Origin: Lachnospiraceae bacterium
GTDB lineage: Bacteria; Bacillota; Clostridia; Lachnospirales; Lachnospiraceae
Assembly: GCA_018056425.1 (NCBI GenBank)
Contig: JAGPFR010000021.1
Coordinates: forward strand, 1 to 40,141
Length of the DNA: 40,141 nt
Reading direction: 5' to 3'
Shown: positions 8,853-17,117 of the stretch, piece by piece
Position numbering within the stretch: position 1 is the stretch's first letter
Layout: the number at the start of each line of letters is the position of its first letter
Notes under the pieces: model-generated
What the model was told of the DNA's origin: nothing
Databases searched by the model: none
Seen by the model: the letters and a program-made list of their open reading frames with translations, nothing else
Made by a program: the position numbers and the translations under genes

Positions 8853-10637
8853 GTGGAAAAGAAAACAGCAAAAGTAAAGTTTATTCACTCAAGCATTACC
8901 AGGACCGTTGCCTTAGTGGCACTCACATTTGTCATATCCGGACTTATCCTTTCGGCAATGGCTATTGAGAATGCGGAAGATACTCTTGTGGAGGCGTACA
9001 AGAAGTACACTATGAATGTTGCGCAGGCTGCTGCCGACGGAATAAATGCGCTTTGTCAGGAGGGGTCCGGTGATGCACAGGCCGGTATAGAGGTCGAAAA
9101 TGCAATGATCGATCTCTTAAAAGCCGATCCGGAAAACAACAGGACTGTTTTAAACGAGTATTTCGGCGGAGTGCTCGGAGATATTGAGCTTACGGGGGTG
9201 GACGGCTCCTATGCTTACTTTGTAAGTGCTGACGGAATGATGGTTTATCATTCGACCGCGGATAAGATCGGAAATGCTGTTGAAAATGAAGCTGTCAAAA
9301 ATATCACTTCAAGACTTGCAAGCGGTGAAAAGCCCGCTACGATCGGAGACGGATCCGTGGTCTACGAATACAAGGGATCCGATAAATTCGCGGGATATGC
9401 ATTTACAAACGGCGGAAACATCGTGGTCGTTACCGGAGATTACGATCTGGTAATGGCGCCCGTGAGAGCGCTGAGGATCCTTCTTACGGTAACCGCAGCC
9501 ATATTGCTTATAGTTACGATAATAGCGTTCTGTATCATCATCTCTTCGATGCTTAAGCCCGTTAATACACTTGTCGAGATACTGGATGATACCGCACGCT
9601 TCGATCTAAGACACAACCCCAAGTCGGGAGCCGTATGTAAGAGAAAAGACGAATTCGGACTTATCGCCAATTCAGTTCGTGATATGAGAAACAGTCTCAG
9701 GGATATCGTAGGAAAGATCGAGACCAATTCCGGTGAGATTGGGAACAATATGAGCGTTCTTGATGAGACTGCAAATGTCGTCAATACGATGTGCACCGAC
9801 AATTCGGAAACTACCGAACAGCTCGCCGCATCCATGCAGGAGTGCTCTGAATCCTCAGAAAGCATCAATCATGATATCGCGGGTATTCAGAATTCCGCTC
9901 ATCAGATAGAGATGCAGGCAAATGACGGAAGCACCGTATCCGATGAGATCATGGAAAGAGCAACAGATCTTAAGAGGACAACGGAAACCGCCTCCAGAAA
10001 CACGAGAAATAAATACAACGATGTTAAGGTCATGGCGGATGATGCCATTGAAAACTCCAAAGCTGCCGAGAAGATAAATGAACTTACAAATACCATAATG
10101 GCTATATCCTCACAGACTTCGCTCCTTGCGCTTAATGCATCGATCGAGGCTGCAAGAGCCGGAGAGGCCGGAAGGGGCTTTGCCGTAGTTGCTACGGAAA
10201 TAGGTAATCTTGCGGGGCAGACTTCCTCCGCAGTTGCCAATATCAACGGAATCGTTGATGAAGTGAATTCGGCTATTACCCAGATGCAGACCTGCCTTAC
10301 CGAAATGGGAGACTTTATAGAAAACACCGTTCTTAAGGATTATAAGGAATTCCAGAAGGTCGGTGATCAGTATCAGGATGATGCGGATATATTTAAAGAC
10401 AGTATGTCCAGTATCAAGAACAGTACTGATGAACTCACCGAGATCATCGCCGACATAGCCGGTGCGATCGGATCCATTAACAGGGCAATAGGTGAATCGG
10501 CAAACGGTGTATCCGATATCGCAGGCAAGACCACCGACATAGTACAGGGAATGAGCGATACCGGTATCATGGTAACTCAGTGTCATGAGTGTGTTGACAG
10601 ACTTGAAGAAGTTATTAAGAGATTTGTTTTGGATTAA
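8853..10637 (+). CDS. Methyl-accepting chemotaxis protein with Cache-type sensor domain
   Basis: From GTG 8853, which has GAGAGG eight bases upstream, the protein has 594 residues. Membrane segment 1 lies near 16-37. An outer single-Cache-like domain follows ([22 protein letters not shown], then [17 protein letters not shown]). Segment 2 is near 204-230, then a HAMP region and a long coiled-coil signalling domain. The hairpin tip has [20 protein letters not shown] and [15 protein letters not shown], the family signature. It sits in the cytoplasmic membrane and signals to CheA/CheW, which are not in this window. The ligand is unknown; Cache sensors often bind amino or organic acids. The next gene, a c-di-GMP protein, begins 15 bases downstream and is probably co-transcribed. 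Confidence 0.95.
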   Translation: MEKKTAKVKFIHSSITRTVALVALTFVISGLILSAMAIENAEDTLVEAYKKYTMNVAQAAADGINALCQEGSGDAQAGIEVENAMIDLLKADPENNRTVLNEYFGGVLGDIELTGVDGSYAYFVSADGMMVYHSTADKIGNAVENEAVKNITSRLASGEKPATIGDGSVVYEYKGSDKFAGYAFTNGGNIVVVTGDYDLVMAPVRALRILLTVTAAILLIVTIIAFCIIISSMLKPVNTLVEILDDTARFDLRHNPKSGAVCKRKDEFGLIANSVRDMRNSLRDIVGKIETNSGEIGNNMSVLDETANVVNTMCTDNSETTEQLAASMQECSESSESINHDIAGIQNSAHQIEMQANDGSTVSDEIMERATDLKRTTETASRNTRNKYNDVKVMADDAIENSKAAEKINELTNTIMAISSQTSLLALNASIEAARAGEAGRGFAVVATEIGNLAGQTSSAVANINGIVDEVNSAITQMQTCLTEMGDFIENTVLKDYKEFQKVGDQYQDDADIFKDSMSSIKNSTDELTEIIADIAGAIGSINRAIGESANGVSDIAGKTTDIVQGMSDTGIMVTQCHECVDRLEEVIKRFVLD

Positions 10638-10652
10638 GTAAAGAGCTTTAGC

Positions 10653-12998
10653 ATGATCTCCTATACTTTCATGATCTTACTCAGTATCTTTATGATACTG
10701 TACCTGGTAAGTATATATTCGGTAATGCACAAGGATAACCAGTACAAGGGGTTTATTCTTTGCCTTCTCGTGAGCAGCTTTGTTCCGTTTATTGCAGACG
10801 GAACGGTTACCATGACCAGGTATGAGAAAGTTGCCGAAATAGGATATGCCGTATTCTATATCGGTATGGATATCATGCTGTTCTTCCTTCTGAGGTTCGT
10901 ATTGTATTACTGTGAGCTTTCTCACAGGTTCTGCTGGTATGTATGGGTCTTCAGAGTACTGACCACTTTAGACATAGTCTCCATTTTATTTAACTTCAGG
11001 TTCCATCACGTATATAACATAATCACGATAGTTCCCGAAGTAAGACCTGAGACCGAATTTGATGCCCTGACTTCCGTAACCACATGGTTTACCGACAGGG
11101 TTTATTACGGAGTGCAGGGCGGATCGTATTACTATGTGCACGGGATACTTGTTGTCCTGGCTGTACTTACCGGAGTCACTATCCTTTTGTGGAAAGCGAG
11201 CCGCAATGCAGCGATCTACTGGATCAGATATTTCCTTATTGCTGTTTCACTGCTGGTTGCAGCCATCTGGACGGTAAGCGTGATGGTATCGAACAGCCCC
11301 GTTGATGCTTCGCTTATCGGATATGCGATCACGGGACTGCTCATAGTATTTTTTACATTTTATTACAAACCTGCGACACTTATAAATAATCTGTTGTCCG
11401 CATCGATAAGATCATCGGACAACGGAATCGTACTCTTTGATAACACCAAAAAAGTAGTATTTTTGAATCAGAGTTTTGCCGAAATGTTCGGGATAGAACA
11501 GGATGATGGGAAAGCTGCTGCGAAGATCATTTTCGATCTTATCGGAAAAAGCGAGATTCCTTCGGGTTCCTGCCGCTTTGTCAGACGTATCACCGATGAA
11601 AAGACCGGCTATGATGTTATCTATGAATTTGAAGTGTCGGATGTATACAATAACCGCCGGGAGTACTGCGGATTCTATGTCAAGGTCAATGACAGGACCG
11701 ATGAAGAAGTGGAGCTTGAAAAAGAAAGATTTCTGGCAAGTCACGATTCTCTTACGGGACTTTACAATATATCCGCATTGTACAGACTGACTGACGAGAA
11801 AATTGCATTAAGGGGAGATACCGAATATGTTGCCGTTGTATCCAATATCAGCGGTTTCAAGGTTATAAACGATGTTTTCGGAACCGACCGTGCGGATGAT
11901 CTGCTTAAGCAGATCGCAGTTAAATTCCAGGAGATCACAGGCCCTGAAGATTATATCGGCAGGATCACCGCGGACAGGTTCGGTGCATTTATCAGAAAGG
12001 AAGATTTCGCCCCCGCAAAGTTTACCGGCATGTGCAAGTCACTTTATATGGACAGGGGGGATTATAAATATCCCGTAACCATGCACATAGGCGTTTGCCG
12101 TGTCGGAAGCGGTGAGATAACGGCCCAGACCGTTTACGACAGAGCGTTCTTTGCCATAGACGGCATCAAAAATGACATGCAGCGCGTGATGGGGTATTAT
12201 GATGAATCCGTACGTGATTCCATAGTATGGGAGCAGATGATAACCGGAAGCGTTCAGGATGCCATCAGGGACGGTGATATAATTCCATATATTCAGGCTC
12301 AGGTAACGGACGATGCAGTCATGGGCGGCGAAGCTCTCATAAGATGGAATCATAAGCAGGAGGGGCTTCTTCCTCCGGGCAGATTCCTGGGCCTTTTGGA
12401 GAAAACCGGGCTTTTCGTCGAAGTGGACAGGTATATGTGGGAGACCTGCTGTAAGCTGCTTGGCAGGTGGAATAGTGAAGGACATGACGATATGTATCTG
12501 TCGGTAAACATTTCACCAAAGGATTTCTATTTTACCGATGTTTATGGTGATATAACCGGCTATGTCGGAAAATACGGCATAAGAACCGAACAACTCAGGC
12601 TGGAGATAACCGAAACCGCAATGCTCAATAACGAGGAATCGGTACTTGATACTATCAAGGCTCTCAGAAGAGACGGATTTATAGTGGAGATGGACGACTT
12701 TGGAAGCGGATATTCTTCGCTGAATACGTTGAAGAATCTTCCTGTGGATGTTATAAAAGTAGATATGCTCTTCCTCAGAAATATTCCCGATGCGGATACA
12801 TATTTAAAGTCGACCATTATATTGTCGAATGTTATCAATATGGGGCTTGAGATGGGACTTACCGTCATAACTGAGGGTGTGGAGACGGAAGAACAGAAGA
12901 CTTTCCTCGAAGAATGCGGATGCCGCACTTTCCAGGGATACTATTTCTCCAAGCCGATTCCTGTCGGGGAGTTTGAAGAAAAGTTCATGGGTAAATGA
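10653..12998 (+). CDS. Membrane c-di-GMP phosphodiesterase with degenerate GGDEF and intact EAL domain
   Basis: The protein has 781 residues. About seven membrane segments occupy residues 1-240. A PAS-like region follows (SSDNGIVLFDNTKKVVFLNQ), then a GGDEF domain starting HDSLTGLYN, then an EAL domain. The GGDEF signature is replaced by TADRF (RITADRFGAF), so cyclase activity is unlikely. The EAL domain keeps the residues needed for hydrolysis: GEALIRW, SVNISP, LEITET, MDDFGSGYSS, IKVD, EGVET and QGYYFSKP. It should therefore lower c-di-GMP, which usually favours motility. This fits the chemoreceptor gene immediately upstream. The small gene downstream overlaps by four bases. No strong ribosome binding site precedes ATG 10653. 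Confidence 0.9.
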   Translation: MISYTFMILLSIFMILYLVSIYSVMHKDNQYKGFILCLLVSSFVPFIADGTVTMTRYEKVAEIGYAVFYIGMDIMLFFLLRFVLYYCELSHRFCWYVWVFRVLTTLDIVSILFNFRFHHVYNIITIVPEVRPETEFDALTSVTTWFTDRVYYGVQGGSYYYVHGILVVLAVLTGVTILLWKASRNAAIYWIRYFLIAVSLLVAAIWTVSVMVSNSPVDASLIGYAITGLLIVFFTFYYKPATLINNLLSASIRSSDNGIVLFDNTKKVVFLNQSFAEMFGIEQDDGKAAAKIIFDLIGKSEIPSGSCRFVRRITDEKTGYDVIYEFEVSDVYNNRREYCGFYVKVNDRTDEEVELEKERFLASHDSLTGLYNISALYRLTDEKIALRGDTEYVAVVSNISGFKVINDVFGTDRADDLLKQIAVKFQEITGPEDYIGRITADRFGAFIRKEDFAPAKFTGMCKSLYMDRGDYKYPVTMHIGVCRVGSGEITAQTVYDRAFFAIDGIKNDMQRVMGYYDESVRDSIVWEQMITGSVQDAIRDGDIIPYIQAQVTDDAVMGGEALIRWNHKQEGLLPPGRFLGLLEKTGLFVEVDRYMWETCCKLLGRWNSEGHDDMYLSVNISPKDFYFTDVYGDITGYVGKYGIRTEQLRLEITETAMLNNEESVLDTIKALRRDGFIVEMDDFGSGYSSLNTLKNLPVDVIKVDMLFLRNIPDADTYLKSTIILSNVINMGLEMGLTVITEGVETEEQKTFLEECGCRTFQGYYFSKPIPVGEFEEKFMGK

Positions 12999-13339
12999 TC
13001 ATGAGAATTGATCCGATCTCCGGTTATTCCGGATTCCAATCGTATATAAGACCTCTGAATTATTCCGTCTATAATGCTTCGGATGCATCGTCGGGATATA
13101 CGGAAAGTGTGCGCAGGAATGCAGGCAAGTATTCGGTGGGAGCATCCCGCCCCGTTATGTATGCCGATTCGCAGGCAGTAAGTTCGGGACCTAAAAAAGG
13201 ATCCGATAAAGCAAGAGAAATGGAACAGGCTTTCAACAAGATCGCAAGCGATCATTACGGAGAAACCACTTCTTACGGTCCGCGCGGCGAAGCGTTCGGA
13301 TATGAAGCCGAGGGCAGGATTTTTGATGTGTTTACATGA
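12995..13339 (+). CDS. Small hypothetical protein, MRIDPISGYSG N-terminus
   Basis: It encodes 114 residues from ATG 12995, which overlaps the upstream stop (ATGA), or 112 from ATG 13001. I do not recognise a family. It is rich in Ser, Tyr and Gly, has no signal peptide or membrane segment, and has a short Lys/Glu-rich stretch (KKGSDKAREMEQAFNK) near the middle. The overlap suggests translational coupling to the c-di-GMP phosphodiesterase gene. Its stop codon overlaps the extended -10 of the next promoter, and its transcript ends at the hairpin 13349-13376. The N-terminus recalls short Lachnospiraceae proteins beginning with a similar PISGY motif, but no function is inferred. Confidence 0.6.
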   Translation: MIMRIDPISGYSGFQSYIRPLNYSVYNASDASSGYTESVRRNAGKYSVGASRPVMYADSQAVSSGPKKGSDKAREMEQAFNKIASDHYGETTSYGPRGEAFGYEAEGRIFDVFT

Positions 13340-13345
13340 TATAAT
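13337..13345 (+). promoter_or_regulatory. Extended -10 promoter for the VWA-MoxR-LRR unit
   Basis: TGATATAAT is a perfect extended -10 whose TGA is the stop codon of the preceding gene. No good -35 is seen at 16-18 bases. Predicted transcription begins near 13352, at the base of the hairpin 13349-13371. Confidence 0.55.
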
Positions 13346-13348
13346 CTA

Positions 13349-13376
13349 GGGAGTGCCGATGTGGCACTCCCGTTTT
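13349..13376 (+). terminator. Hairpin with T-run, terminator and possible 5' cap of the next transcript
   Basis: GGGAGTGCC (13349-13357) pairs perfectly with GGCACTCCC (13363-13371) around a five-base loop, followed by GTTTT. It is a good terminator for the chemoreceptor unit. It also lies at the predicted 5' end of the VWA transcript, where it would form a stem-loop at the mRNA start. Confidence 0.65.
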
Positions 13377-13382
13377 ACATAT

Positions 13383-14690
13383 ATGGAAGACAGATTACCC
13401 TCACAGGAAAACACGGAAAAGATAAAGACTCTGGCAGAGCGCGTTCTTGCTCTTGCAAGGGATGAGATTCTTATGTCCTTCAGGTTCCTGTCAAGAAGCC
13501 TTATGGAACTTAAGTGGGAACCAAGACTTGGCATAGACGGGGTGATGAGCGATATGGGACATATGTATTACGATCCCGTGTTCATACTCAAAGCATCATC
13601 CCGGGATTTTAAGTATCCCGCCAGGATGCTTTTCCATGTCCTTCTTCATCATATTTTTTCACATCCTTTTGCGGGAAGCAAAACAGATATGGTGCTGTGG
13701 GATCTTGCATGCGACATTGCGGTGGAAAATGTTATTGCCGAACTGTCCGAGCCGTGCATAACGCTGGATTCGGATTTATCCACAGCCGGGATGCTGAAGG
13801 TGTTAAGAGAGGACATCGGACCTTTATCTGCGGAGAAGATATATAAATACTTCAGGAAAAACCTGATGACCACATCGAGAGTTCTTGAATATGAAAGAGC
13901 GTTCAAAAAGGATTCTCACGAACTGTGGCATTCATCTTCTTCGGAAACAGAGATGATCATATCCGAAGAAGAGTGGAAAAAGATCTCAAGACAGGTTCTT
14001 GCCGAGATCAAGAACTTCTCCGAAAGCAAAACAACTGGTGAAGCGCTTGAAAGAAACCTTGCCGAGGGTGCAGCGGTCAAATTTGATTATTCGAAAGTGC
14101 TTGAACACTTCCTCGTATCCGGTGAGACAAACCGCTTAAGCGACGAGGAGTTCGATTATATCTATTATGTGTACGGACTTGAAGAATACGACGGAATGCC
14201 CTTTATAGAGCCTCTGGAATACAGGGATGAAAAGAGGATAAGGGATTTTGTCATAGCAATAGATACTTCGGCATCAACGAGCGGTGATATTGTAAGAAAG
14301 TTTATAAGGCAGACATTTGACCTGCTTAAAAATTCCGAAAGTTTTTTCAGGAAGATAAATGTTCATATCATACAGTGTGACAGTGAGGTTAAGACAGACG
14401 ATAAGATAACTGACTCCGAAGCGCTTGATTCCTATCTGAAAGATATGAAGATCACGGGAGGCGGAGCTACGGATTTCAGACCTGTCTTTTCCTATGTTGA
14501 GGAACTGAAAGAAAAGCATGAATTCGACGATCTGAAAGGCATTATTTATTTTACCGACGGGTACGGAATATATCCGGAAAAGAAACCTGACGAAGATGTC
14601 ATATTTGCGTTTTTGAATAACGATACGGCAAGGCAGGATCCGCCTGCATGGAGTACCAAAGTAATAATTGAGGAGGATGAACTCGGATGA
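13383..14690 (+). CDS. VWA-domain protein with N-terminal metallopeptidase-like domain (DUF2201 type)
   Basis: The protein has 435 residues from ATG 13383. Upstream GTG/ATG codons at 13353 and 13359 lie inside a terminator-like hairpin and were not chosen; no start has a clear ribosome binding site. The N-terminal domain resembles the putative metallopeptidase domain of DUF2201 proteins. Its zinc motif reads HVLLH (85-89), with Val in place of the catalytic Glu of HExxH, so peptidase activity is doubtful. The C-terminal VWA-like domain has the metal-site motif DTSAS (294-298), then GGGATDFRP and YFTDGYG. The MoxR-type ATPase gene overlaps its stop by four bases. DUF2201/VWA proteins commonly pair with MoxR ATPases, probably as chaperone or remodelling partners. 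The target is unknown. Confidence 0.8.
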   Translation: MEDRLPSQENTEKIKTLAERVLALARDEILMSFRFLSRSLMELKWEPRLGIDGVMSDMGHMYYDPVFILKASSRDFKYPARMLFHVLLHHIFSHPFAGSKTDMVLWDLACDIAVENVIAELSEPCITLDSDLSTAGMLKVLREDIGPLSAEKIYKYFRKNLMTTSRVLEYERAFKKDSHELWHSSSSETEMIISEEEWKKISRQVLAEIKNFSESKTTGEALERNLAEGAAVKFDYSKVLEHFLVSGETNRLSDEEFDYIYYVYGLEEYDGMPFIEPLEYRDEKRIRDFVIAIDTSASTSGDIVRKFIRQTFDLLKNSESFFRKINVHIIQCDSEVKTDDKITDSEALDSYLKDMKITGGGATDFRPVFSYVEELKEKHEFDDLKGIIYFTDGYGIYPEKKPDEDVIFAFLNNDTARQDPPAWSTKVIIEEDELG

Positions 14691-16204
14691 ATATATCCCG
14701 CGCAAAACAGGTCATCAAAGATACCGTTTCCTTATATCTCAAGAAAGATGACGACGGAGAATATCATATTCCCGTATCGAGGCAGCGTCCTGTTTTCATG
14801 GTCGGAGCACCCGGTATAGGAAAGACTGCGATAATGGAACAGATAGCATCCGAGCTGGGAATAGCTCTGGTGTCCTACTCCATGACTCATCATACAAGAC
14901 AGTCCGCACTGGGACTTCCCTACATTACAAAGAAGGAATTCGGAGGCAGGGAATATTCCGTCACCGAATACACAATGAGTGAGATCATTGCATCTGTTTA
15001 TGATGCGATAGAAGAGAGCGGGATCAGCGAAGGTATTCTTTTCCTGGATGAGATAAACTGCGTATCCGAAACACTCGGTCCTTCAATGCTTCAGTTTTTG
15101 CAGTATAAAACATTCGGTCGTCACGCGGTCCCCGAAGGCTGGATCATAGTGACTGCGGGTAATCCGCCGGAGTATAACAGATCCGTAAGGGAATTTGACG
15201 TGGCAACTCTGGACAGACTGAAAGTCATATCCGTTGAGCCGGATCTTAAAGTATGGCGTGAATATGCTTCCGGAAGAAATATCCACGGTGCGGTAATGGG
15301 ATATCTCGAAGTAAAGAAGGATGATTTCTATGTGATGGAAATGTCTCCCGAAGGAAGAAGCTATGTCACCGCAAGAGGCTGGGAGGATCTGTCCGATATG
15401 CTTCTTTTATGTGACGAAGAAGATATTCCGACGGATGAGACACTTATATGCCAGTATCTGAGATGTGACAGAGTTGCCAAGGATTTTGCCGCATATCTGG
15501 ATATGTATAAGAAGTACAAGAAGGATTACCGTATAGCGGATATCCTTGCCGGAAACGCTCCTCCGCAGGTATTTGCAAGAGCATCGGAAGCGGGCTTTGA
15601 TGAGAAACTTTCGGTACTGGGAATGCTCCTTGATGCTGTAAATGCCGACATGAGAAGTGTCATGGAAAAAGCTGACATGATATCTGCCGTAACTCCGGTC
15701 CTCAGAGCGGTTAAGAGCAAGGCGGGTGAAGGAGCAGGATTCGATGAAACTATGGGTATACTTAAGAACGCATCGGAAGCTGCGCTTAAGAGACTCCATG
15801 ATCTGAAGGCTGCCGGAGCACTCAGCGATCAGGAAAGAAAAAAGCTCAAAGGCTGCGCAGCTCTTTATGACGATATGATCCGTGCCTGCAATTCGGGCGC
15901 ATGCACGGGCTCAGATGCCGTGTTTACCGTTGCGTCCGGAATATACGAAAAGAAGGTTCACGTACTTAAAACAGAATCCGCCGGTGCGGGATCCAAACTT
16001 TCAAATATGATCGCATTTGTACGCGAAGCTTATGACGGGGGAAACGAGCCTGTAATACTTGCGGCAAGACTGACATCCGATCCGTGGTCTTCACGATTCA
16101 TCGGAACATTCGGAAGCAGCGATTATGAGACTCTTTCCAAGGATATGGAATTATCCGAAAGAGGTAACGACCTTAAAGAACAGATACTTAAACTCGATCT
16201 GTAA
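14687..16204 (+). CDS. MoxR-type AAA+ ATPase
   Basis: The protein has 505 residues, with Walker A GAPGIGKT at 40-47 and Walker B ILFLDEIN (D121/E122). VTAGNPPEYNRSVREFD carries the sensor-1 Asn and the loop typical of the MoxR/AAA_5 group. The C-terminal 200 residues are mainly helical with no recognised motif. MoxR ATPases use ATP to remodel or load metal into protein partners together with VWA proteins. The VWA partner here is the gene just upstream, overlapping by four bases, so the two are almost certainly made together. An LRR-type protein gene follows 17 bases downstream. Confidence 0.88.
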   Translation: MNISRAKQVIKDTVSLYLKKDDDGEYHIPVSRQRPVFMVGAPGIGKTAIMEQIASELGIALVSYSMTHHTRQSALGLPYITKKEFGGREYSVTEYTMSEIIASVYDAIEESGISEGILFLDEINCVSETLGPSMLQFLQYKTFGRHAVPEGWIIVTAGNPPEYNRSVREFDVATLDRLKVISVEPDLKVWREYASGRNIHGAVMGYLEVKKDDFYVMEMSPEGRSYVTARGWEDLSDMLLLCDEEDIPTDETLICQYLRCDRVAKDFAAYLDMYKKYKKDYRIADILAGNAPPQVFARASEAGFDEKLSVLGMLLDAVNADMRSVMEKADMISAVTPVLRAVKSKAGEGAGFDETMGILKNASEAALKRLHDLKAAGALSDQERKKLKGCAALYDDMIRACNSGACTGSDAVFTVASGIYEKKVHVLKTESAGAGSKLSNMIAFVREAYDGGNEPVILAARLTSDPWSSRFIGTFGSSDYETLSKDMELSERGNDLKEQILKLDL

Positions 16205-16221
16205 CGATTTGTTTTACATTG

Positions 16222-17103
16222 GTGACCGGTTTGGAAAAAGAAATCTTTTTTTCTGAGGGAAGTCTGGTATTTGATGAAAAGGGCGGGGAGATGTCACTTG
16301 AAAGAGTGACCGGAAGCTTCTCTGTACTGAACGTTCCTGCCGAAGCGGAAGGAATCCCCATAACACGGATACTTAAGAAAGCGTTCCTCGGAAAACGTAC
16401 CGTTAAAAAAATAATACTGCCTGATTGCGTAAAATCCGTTGGCGATTTTTGTTTTGCACACTGCGTAAATCTATCGGAGATCGTCATGCCGGTTTGCGTG
16501 ACGGGTGAAGGGATCTTTACCGGATGTAAGTCGCTTCAGAAGATCACGCTTCCGGGACTGTCGGAGGATATGACAGTGCTGATCGCAGGTGCGGTAAGAA
16601 ACGGAGCGCCCGCGCATCTGTCCGACATAGAACGGATAAGTGATGATTTTTTGGCAAAATGGGATGCATGGGCAATATCAGTTCTTGAAGCCCCCGATGA
16701 TGAGGGATTCCTGAATCAGATACTGTGCGGCGAGGAAGATTACGGAAGCTCCGATAAAGAAGCGTATGAAAGTTCGAGACGTGTACTTAAGGCTTCGTTA
16801 TCAATGCTCAGACTCCTGCATCCGGAAAGCATCTCCGAAAAGGCTTCGGAGATCTACACTGATTATATATACGATCACAGGATGGGGTCTCCCCTCGGCA
16901 GTGAAAGCTGGATCGCGGTAAGGGAGCTTCATCCCGACAAGAGACATTTTGATCTGCTCACCCGTCTCGGTTGCGTTGATGATACAAACAGGGATATGAT
17001 GATCAGGGAACTCGGGGATGACAGGCAGGAACTTAAGAGTCTCCTCGTAAAGAGTTCGGGTGAGGAAGCATCGGACAGATTCTTCTCATCTTTGGAATTA
17101 TAG
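16222..17103 (+). CDS. LRR_5 (BspA-type) repeat protein of unknown function in the VWA-MoxR unit
   Basis: The protein is about 293 residues. The start is uncertain among TTG 16219, GTG 16222 and TTG 16231, none with a clear ribosome binding site. Residues 40-115 show BspA-type leucine-rich repeats: ITRILKKAFLGKRTVKKIIL, then SVGDFCFAHCVNLSEIVMP and GIFTGCKSLQKITLP. The rest is mainly helical and acidic, without a motif I recognise. No signal peptide or membrane segment is visible, so it is probably cytosolic, unlike many BspA-like surface proteins. Its position directly behind the VWA and MoxR genes suggests a substrate adaptor or target of the ATPase complex. That role is an inference from gene order. 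Confidence 0.7.
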   Translation: MTGLEKEIFFSEGSLVFDEKGGEMSLERVTGSFSVLNVPAEAEGIPITRILKKAFLGKRTVKKIILPDCVKSVGDFCFAHCVNLSEIVMPVCVTGEGIFTGCKSLQKITLPGLSEDMTVLIAGAVRNGAPAHLSDIERISDDFLAKWDAWAISVLEAPDDEGFLNQILCGEEDYGSSDKEAYESSRRVLKASLSMLRLLHPESISEKASEIYTDYIYDHRMGSPLGSESWIAVRELHPDKRHFDLLTRLGCVDDTNRDMMIRELGDDRQELKSLLVKSSGEEASDRFFSSLEL

Positions 17104-17117
17104 GTGTATTTGTGACA

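Noticed and set aside
13353-13382. Upstream GTG/ATG starts for the VWA protein
   Set aside because: They lie inside the GC-rich hairpin 13349-13371, and the extra residues do not look like part of the domain. The call stays somewhat uncertain because ATG 13383 also lacks a ribosome binding site.
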